From assembly GCF_009789675.1 (NCBI RefSeq), contig NZ_CP046915.1, forward strand, positions 682,001 through 746,000: a stretch of DNA of 64,000 bases. Direction: 5' to 3'. This DNA is from Paraburkholderia acidisoli. Its GTDB lineage: Bacteria > Pseudomonadota > Gammaproteobacteria > Burkholderiales > Burkholderiaceae. Made by a program: the position numbers and the translations under genes. A model generated the notes under the pieces. It did no database searches and had not been told where the DNA came from. It worked only from the letters and a program-made list of their open reading frames with translations. Shown piece by piece: positions 59,798 to 64,000 of the stretch. Every line of letters starts with the position of its first letter. The stretch's first letter is position 1.

Positions 59798-60164
59798 GGT
59801 GCGCGTTCGAGGTTGAGCCTGCTTTGGTGCTGCCTGGAGTCACGCCCCGAGCGTGCAATATCCCGCGCGCCAGCGGAATTCGAAACTCCTGAAGGCGGCC
59901 TTTGCGCGCGCTAAAGGTCGCGCCAGCACGGCGTTTGCGGGGCGTTCGCCACCGCGCGCCCAGGGAAAGCGAGCATCGCCGCACGCGCCGCGCACGCGTT
60001 GCTTAAGGCGAGGCAAAGCGACCCTTTTGAACTTTCGAATTCCCGATGTCGCGCCGCTCGCGCATGCTGATGGGCATTCGGCTGGACATCCGGCTCCGGC
60101 CGCCATCGACACATTCAACCGCCACGACGCTCGTCGAGCAGTTCGTGAGCAAGGAGACACGCGC
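59798..60164. promoter_or_regulatory. divergent gap ich / MmgE-PrpD with long inverted repeats
   Basis: A 367-bp gap between divergent genes. It contains a 33-bp imperfect inverted repeat pair (59873-59905 and 60013-60045) and, at its end, the AAGGAG site used by the MmgE/PrpD gene. No gene is supported; an in-frame extension of the MmgE/PrpD ORF through it is rejected. Confidence 0.55.
59873..60045. repeat. possible MITE-like element with imperfect terminal inverted repeats
   Basis: The arms 59873-59905 and 60013-60045 are inverted copies of each other at about three quarters of positions. Each has a perfect shared core, TTTCGAATTCC, and a GCAAAG end. The 107-bp centre has no ORF of its own. 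It may be a decayed small mobile element or a pair of distant operators. Confidence 0.35.
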
Positions 60165-61565
60165 GTGACCTCACATCCCGGACAGGAACTGGCCGCCTTC
60201 GCAGCGGCGCTGGCGTTTGACGATCTGCCGCACGCGGTGGTCTCGCGTGTCGAGGATCTGTTTCTCGACTGGGTCGGCTCGACGCTGGCGGGCAAGGGCG
60301 CACGGCCGGTCGAAGCGATCGACGCCTTCGCGCGCCGCATGAGCGGCCCGGGCGATTCCGTCGATTCCGGCGATTCGGGCGATTCGGGCGATTCGGGCGG
60401 TCGCGCCGAAGTGCTGATCTCGCGGCGCAGCACCACGCCGTACTTCGCGGCCATGGTCAACGCGGCGGCCTCGCACTACGCGGAACAGGACGACCTGCAC
60501 AACAGCTCCGTGCTGCATCCGGCCACGGTGGTGTTTCCCGTCGCGCTCGCCATCGCGCAGCAGGAAAAGCTGTCGGGCCGCGCGTTGATCGCGGGCGCGG
60601 CGGCGGGCTACGAAGTGGGGATCCGCGTGGGTGAATTTCTCGGCCGCTCGCACTATCGCGTGTTTCATACCACAGGCACGGCGGGCACTCTGGCCGCTGC
60701 CGCCACGGCGGGGCACATGCTGAAATTATCGGCGGAACAGATGCTGCATGCGTTCGGCTCGGCGGGCACGCAGGCCGCGGGACTGTGGGAGTTTCTGCGC
60801 GACGCGGCCGATTCGAAGCAGTTGCACACGGCCAAGGCGGCCGCGAACGGGTTGATGGCCGCCTATCTCGCGAAGGACGGCTTCACGGGTGCCTCGCGCA
60901 TCTTCGACGGCGCGCAGGGCATGGCGGCCGGCATGTCCACCGACGCCGATCCCGCGCGCCTCACCGACCGGCTCGGCGAACGCTGGGCGCTCGCGGAGAC
61001 CTCGTTCAAGTACCACGCGTCGTGCCGCCACACGCATCCGGCCGCCGACGCGCTGCTCGCCGTGATGACGGAGCACGCGCTTTGCGCCGACGACATCGCG
61101 CAGGTGACCACGCACGTGCATCAGGGCGCGCTCGACGTGCTGGGACCGGTGGTGGATCCGCGCACCGTGCATCAGGCCAAATTTTCGATGGGCACGGTGC
61201 TCGGCCTGATCGCGCTCTATCGCAACGCGGGCCTGAACGAGTTCGCGCAGCAGTTCAGCGAGGCGCGCGTGCGCGCGTTTTGCGAGAAGGTGCGCATGGA
61301 ACTGGACCCGGAAGTGGACGCGGCGTATCCGGCGCGCTGGATCGGCAAGGTCACGGTCACGACCACCGACGGGCGCACGCTACGCGCGCGCGTGGACGAG
61401 CCCAAGGGCGATCCCGGCAATACGCTGGCGCGCGAGGAGTTGCGCGCCAAGGCCTTGCGGCTGGCGGCGTTCGGCGAAGGCGCTTCGGAGGCGGAGATGC
61501 AGCGTTTGTTCGCGCGGCTGGCCGCGATGGCGCAGACGGAGCAGGTGGGGTTGTTGCTCGGTTGA
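60165..61565 (+). CDS. MmgE/PrpD family protein
   Basis: A 466-residue member of the MmgE/PrpD family (2-methylcitrate dehydratase, cis-aconitate decarboxylase and relatives). It shows FLDWVGSTLAGKGARPVEAID, NAAASHYAEQDDLHNSSVLHP, FGSAGTQAAGLWEFL and KYHASCRHTHPAADAL. In the Pseudomonas itaconate cluster a PrpD-like gene of unclear role is present, matching this one. The GTG start at 60165 follows AAGGAGACAC and matches the family's start; the ORF's earlier start lies in the promoter gap. A Gly-Asp-Ser repeat around residues 63-77 comes from a 9-bp tandem array. Confidence 0.88.
   Translation: MTSHPGQELAAFAAALAFDDLPHAVVSRVEDLFLDWVGSTLAGKGARPVEAIDAFARRMSGPGDSVDSGDSGDSGDSGGRAEVLISRRSTTPYFAAMVNAAASHYAEQDDLHNSSVLHPATVVFPVALAIAQQEKLSGRALIAGAAAGYEVGIRVGEFLGRSHYRVFHTTGTAGTLAAAATAGHMLKLSAEQMLHAFGSAGTQAAGLWEFLRDAADSKQLHTAKAAANGLMAAYLAKDGFTGASRIFDGAQGMAAGMSTDADPARLTDRLGERWALAETSFKYHASCRHTHPAADALLAVMTEHALCADDIAQVTTHVHQGALDVLGPVVDPRTVHQAKFSMGTVLGLIALYRNAGLNEFAQQFSEARVRAFCEKVRMELDPEVDAAYPARWIGKVTVTTTDGRTLRARVDEPKGDPGNTLAREELRAKALRLAAFGEGASEAEMQRLFARLAAMAQTEQVGLLLG
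60351..60395. repeat. in-frame tandem repeat, 9 bp x 5
   Basis: Five 9-bp units of the form GGCGATTCG encode Gly-Asp-Ser, Val-Asp-Ser and three more Gly-Asp-Ser in a surface loop of the MmgE/PrpD protein. Confidence 0.85.
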
Positions 61566-61581
61566 TGGGGGTCAGCGCGAG

Positions 61582-61604
61582 GCCCGCCTATCGCGGGCGT
61601 TTTT
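61582..61604 (+). terminator. terminator after MmgE/PrpD gene
   Basis: GCCCGC and GCGGGC with a 5-base loop are followed by GTTTTT, 17 bases after the stop codon and between convergent genes. Confidence 0.75.
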
Positions 61605-62500
61605 CATCGCGCCTCGTTCGTGAGTTGCACGATCAGCGCCCGCGCGAAGCCCGGCAGCGCTTCGAGGCTGCGCGTGCAGATCTTCAGATTGCGCTCGGCC
61701 CACTCGTCGTTGAGCGCGAGAATGCGAATGGCCATTTGCTTTTCATAGCGGCGCGCGGGCAACTCGGGCAGGATGCCGATGCCCACGCCCATTTCGATCA
61801 TCCGGCACAGCGCCTCGAAGTTGCCCACGTGTACGCGCGTGCGCAGCGGCCGGTTCAGCACACGCGCGGCCTGCACGGAAAACGCGTGAATGGCGCTGTC
61901 TTCGTGCAAGCCGACGAAGTCGTAGTCGAGCGTGTCGCGGTAATCGACGGCTTCTTGCTGCGCGAGCGGATGCGCGGCGCCCACCGCGATCACCAGGCGG
62001 TCCTGCCGATACGGCAACACGTCGAGTCCTTCCGTCAACACGCTGCCCGCGACAATGCCGATATCGGTCATGCCGTCGCTGACCGCCTTGACGATGTCGC
62101 CGCTCAGGCGTTCGCGCAGTTCGATATCGACATCGGGATGCGTGGCGAGGAAGCGGCTTAACGCGGTGGGCAGCATTTCGGTGATGGCGGTCGTATTCGC
62201 GGCAATGCGCAAGTGACCTTTGACGCCGTCCGAATACGCCTGCAAGTCGCCTTTGAGCCGTTCCATCTGTTGCAGCATGATGCGCGCGTGATGCAGCAGC
62301 GCGTCGCCGGGCGGTGTGAGCGTGACGCCGGTGCTCGCGCGATAGAGCAGCTTCACGCCAATGTCGTCTTCGATATTCTTCACGCGCAGGCTCGCGGCCG
62401 GCAGCGAAATGCCGGAGCGCTCGGCGCCGCGCGTGAGGCTGTTGCTCTCCGCGATGTTGACGAACAAACGCATGTCAGCAAGATCGAGATGTAATGACAT
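61604..62500 (-). CDS. LysR-type regulator of the itaconate-like cluster
   Basis: A 298-residue LysR regulator (LADMRLFVNIAESNSLTRGA, RSGISLPAASLRVKNIEDDI). It lies inside the ich/PrpD/CoA-transferase cluster, as does the LysR gene (RipR/ItcR type) of the Pseudomonas itaconate cluster, and probably senses itaconate or a related acid. It is convergent with the MmgE/PrpD gene and 178 bases downstream of the CoA-transferase gene. Confidence 0.9.
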   Translation of the reverse strand: MSLHLDLADMRLFVNIAESNSLTRGAERSGISLPAASLRVKNIEDDIGVKLLYRASTGVTLTPPGDALLHHARIMLQQMERLKGDLQAYSDGVKGHLRIAANTTAITEMLPTALSRFLATHPDVDIELRERLSGDIVKAVSDGMTDIGIVAGSVLTEGLDVLPYRQDRLVIAVGAAHPLAQQEAVDYRDTLDYDFVGLHEDSAIHAFSVQAARVLNRPLRTRVHVGNFEALCRMIEMGVGIGILPELPARRYEKQMAIRILALNDEWAERNLKICTRSLEALPGFARALIVQLTNEAR

Positions 62501-62630
62501 CGGCTTCTCCAGGCGATCCGGGGACTGTAGCGCATCTCGCCGGTTCGGGTGGGCCGCACCGGCAGGCCCGCCAGATCTGTCCCATGACGCGCAGGGCGAA
62601 ACTCACTCACACGATCTCACTCACGCAAAT

Positions 62631-62662
62631 AAAAAAGGCCGACTCCCAACGAGCCGGCCTTT
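62631..62662 (-). terminator. terminator after CoA-transferase gene
   Basis: AAAGGCCG and CGGCCTTT form an 8-bp stem. On the minus strand it is followed by a T-rich run (TTTTTTATTT), 17 bases beyond the CoA-transferase stop codon. Confidence 0.8.
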
Positions 62663-62678
62663 GCCTTGCCGCGAAAAC

Positions 62679-63857
62679 TCACACCGCGCCCATCGCTTTT
62701 AACGAACCGATACGCTCCGCGTCGTAACCGAGTTCGGCAAGAATGCTTTCGGTATGCTGTCCCAACGCGGGCACGGCATCCATCCGATAACCGCTGTCCG
62801 GCGCCATGCCCGGCGGCACGAGCGCGGGCACCTCGCCCGCCGGAGTCTCCACGCTCGCCCAGCGGCCCCGCGCCCTGAGTTGCGCATGCTCCCACACCGC
62901 GTGCATATCGTTCATATGCGCGTTGGCGATCTTCGCGGTTTCGAGCCGCTCGATGACCTGCTCCGCAGTGAGTTCCGCGAATGCCTGCTCGATCAGGCGG
63001 CCCAGTTCAGTGCGATTTTCCGTACGCCGGCTATTGGCCGAGAAGCGCGCATCCGTGGCGAGTTCGGGTTGCCGAATCACCGTTTCGCAGAAACTCACCC
63101 ACTCGCGTTCGTTCTGCAAACCGAGCATGACCACTTTGCCGTCGCCGGCCTTGAACGGGCCATAGGGATAAATCGTGGCGTGCGACGCACTCGCGCGTCG
63201 CGGCGCGCTCTGGCCGTCGATCGCGTAATAGAGCGGATAGCCCATCCATTCGACCATGCTCTCCAGCATGGAAATGTCGATATGGCGGCCGCGCCCGGTC
63301 TTGCCGCGTTCGATCAGTGCGGAAAGAATATTCGTGAACGCGTACATGCCCGCCGCAATGTCCGCGATCGAGCAGCCGGCCTTGGCGGGTTCGTCGGGCG
63401 AACCCGTAATGCTCAGAAAGCCCGATTCGCTTTGAATCAGCAGGTCATAGGCTTTCTTGTCGCGATACGGGCCGTTCAGCCCGTAACCGGAGATATCGCA
63501 CACGATCAGCTTCGGGTAGCGCGTCTTCAAGGTCTCGAAGTCGAGCCCCAGGCGCTGGGTCGCGCCGGGCGCGAGATTCTGCACGAACACGTCGGCGTCG
63601 GCGAGCAAGCCATGCACGACGTCGAGCGCTTGCGCCTGCTTGACGTCGAGCGTGATGCTTTCCTTCGAGCGGTTGGTCCACACGAAATGCGAAGCGAGAC
63701 CCTGCACGCGTTCGTCGTAATTGCGCGCGAAATCGCCCACGCCCGGCCGCTCGACCTTGATGACGCGCGCGCCGAGATCGGCGAGTTGCCGCGTGCAGAA
63801 CGGCGCGGCAATCGCGTGTTCGAACGTGACGACCTTGATGCCGTCGAGAGAACCCAT
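62679..63857 (-). CDS. ict: class III (CaiB/BaiF) CoA-transferase, Ict/Mct-like
   Basis: A 392-residue CaiB/BaiF (family III) CoA-transferase. It starts MGSLDGIKVVTFEHAIAAPF, with RVIKVERPGVGDFARNYD and the catalytic aspartate region KKAYDLLIQSESGFLSITG. Such enzymes move CoA from succinyl-CoA to acids such as itaconate, mesaconate or citramalate. Position beside ich, MmgE/PrpD and LysR genes supports succinyl-CoA:itaconate CoA-transferase. It follows the acyl-CoA dehydrogenase gene by 11 bases. Pseudomonas Ict belongs to a different CoA-transferase class in some strains, so the substrate call is tentative. Confidence 0.78.
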   Translation of the reverse strand: MGSLDGIKVVTFEHAIAAPFCTRQLADLGARVIKVERPGVGDFARNYDERVQGLASHFVWTNRSKESITLDVKQAQALDVVHGLLADADVFVQNLAPGATQRLGLDFETLKTRYPKLIVCDISGYGLNGPYRDKKAYDLLIQSESGFLSITGSPDEPAKAGCSIADIAAGMYAFTNILSALIERGKTGRGRHIDISMLESMVEWMGYPLYYAIDGQSAPRRASASHATIYPYGPFKAGDGKVVMLGLQNEREWVSFCETVIRQPELATDARFSANSRRTENRTELGRLIEQAFAELTAEQVIERLETAKIANAHMNDMHAVWEHAQLRARGRWASVETPAGEVPALVPPGMAPDSGYRMDAVPALGQHTESILAELGYDAERIGSLKAMGAV

Positions 63858-63868
63858 GGCGATGTCCC

Positions 63869-64000
63869 TCAGAAGGAGCGCGGCAAGCCGAGAATGTGCT
63901 CGGCCACGTACGAGAGAATCAGGTTCGTCGAGATGGGTGCGACCTGATACAGGCGCGTTTCGCGGAACTTGCGCTCCACGTCGTATTCGCAGGCAAAACC
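63869..64000 (-). CDS. acyl-CoA dehydrogenase (C-terminal part)
   Basis: The last 43 residues of a protein whose gene continues beyond the right edge. The visible segment VERKFRETRLYQVAPISTNL, then ILSYVAEHILGLPRSF, is the C-terminal helix region of an acyl-CoA dehydrogenase (the position of the usual RDxRxxxIxEGTxEI segment, with APISTN here). An acyl-CoA dehydrogenase is also part of the Pseudomonas itaconate cluster. It is co-directional with the CoA-transferase gene and 11 bases upstream of it. Confidence 0.75.
   Translation of the reverse strand, partial: GFACEYDVERKFRETRLYQVAPISTNLILSYVAEHILGLPRSF

Noticed and set aside
59853..60164. N-terminal extension of the MmgE/PrpD protein
   Set aside because: The extra 104 residues are Arg/Ala-rich, overlap the ich promoter side and precede a good AAGGAG site with GTG at 60165.

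Overview
The window is a high-GC, densely packed stretch of a Burkholderiaceae-like genome (Paraburkholderia/Caballeronia type). This is inferred from codon use, Bug-family tripartite transporters, a LysR-controlled class A beta-lactamase, an OmpC-like Gram-negative porin and many LysR-type regulators. It is mostly accessory catabolism and may come from a secondary chromosome or chromid. I found no rRNA, tRNA, IS transposase or CRISPR.

Region A (1-19707) looks like one catabolic island for a sulfonated or otherwise modified small organic acid. It holds the tail of an Ldh2-family 2-hydroxyacid dehydrogenase, a LysR regulator, a TauE-type exporter, a SuyA-like (sulfolactate sulfo-lyase alpha) SAF-domain protein and a DctA-type carrier. 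An unusual six-gene operon follows, in which a succinate dehydrogenase/fumarate reductase (B, C, D and, last, A) encloses a two-subunit class I fumarase. Next come a Bug binding protein, a convergent TctA/TctB pair, a ThDP enzyme and a three-subunit molybdoenzyme without Tat signal that best fits the cytoplasmic sulfite:quinone oxidoreductase SoeABC. A shared element, AAGCTTT-N11-AGAATTACT, precedes both the frd/fum operon and the ThDP gene, and a related copy precedes the LysR gene, so these units are probably one regulon.

Region B (19892-34175) is mixed: a siderophore-type iron uptake unit (ECF sigma, FecR, TonB receptor, esterase, with a Fur box), an MHYT-GGDEF-EAL signalling protein, LysR plus argC, small redox and hydrolase genes, and two adjacent genes of unknown function.

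Region C (34260-45399) is the most striking. A SorC-type regulator is followed by a DRL-like (DXR-like, COG4091) oxidoreductase, an acetoin-dehydrogenase-type complex (E1alpha with an apparent frameshift, E1beta, and an E2 carrying lipoyl and alpha/beta-hydrolase domains), and a complete private PTS (GutM, glucitol-family EIIC, EIIBC, EIIA, and a fused HPr-EI). Read together this suggests a catabolic reversal of the start of the MEP pathway: a branched alditol such as 2-C-methyl-D-erythritol would be phosphorylated on import, oxidised and rearranged to 1-deoxy-D-xylulose 5-phosphate, and cleaved to acetyl-CoA and glyceraldehyde 3-phosphate. This is an inference from gene content.

Region D (45412-55493) has a universal stress protein, a lipoprotein hydrolase, a glycine-zipper lipoprotein and a porin. 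It also has an operon of unknown purpose (M20 amidohydrolase, MFS carrier, kynureninase-like enzyme, VOC-bicupin fusion) with its own LysR gene. A shared upstream motif links the porin to that operon.

Region E (55560-64000) has an AmpR/PenR-like regulator with a class A beta-lactamase, then a cluster closely resembling the Pseudomonas itaconate genes: hydratase (ich), transporter, MmgE/PrpD, LysR, class III CoA-transferase (ict) and an acyl-CoA dehydrogenase cut by the window edge.

Short tandem arrays with 7-14 bp units recur, mostly at or just after the 3' ends of genes.
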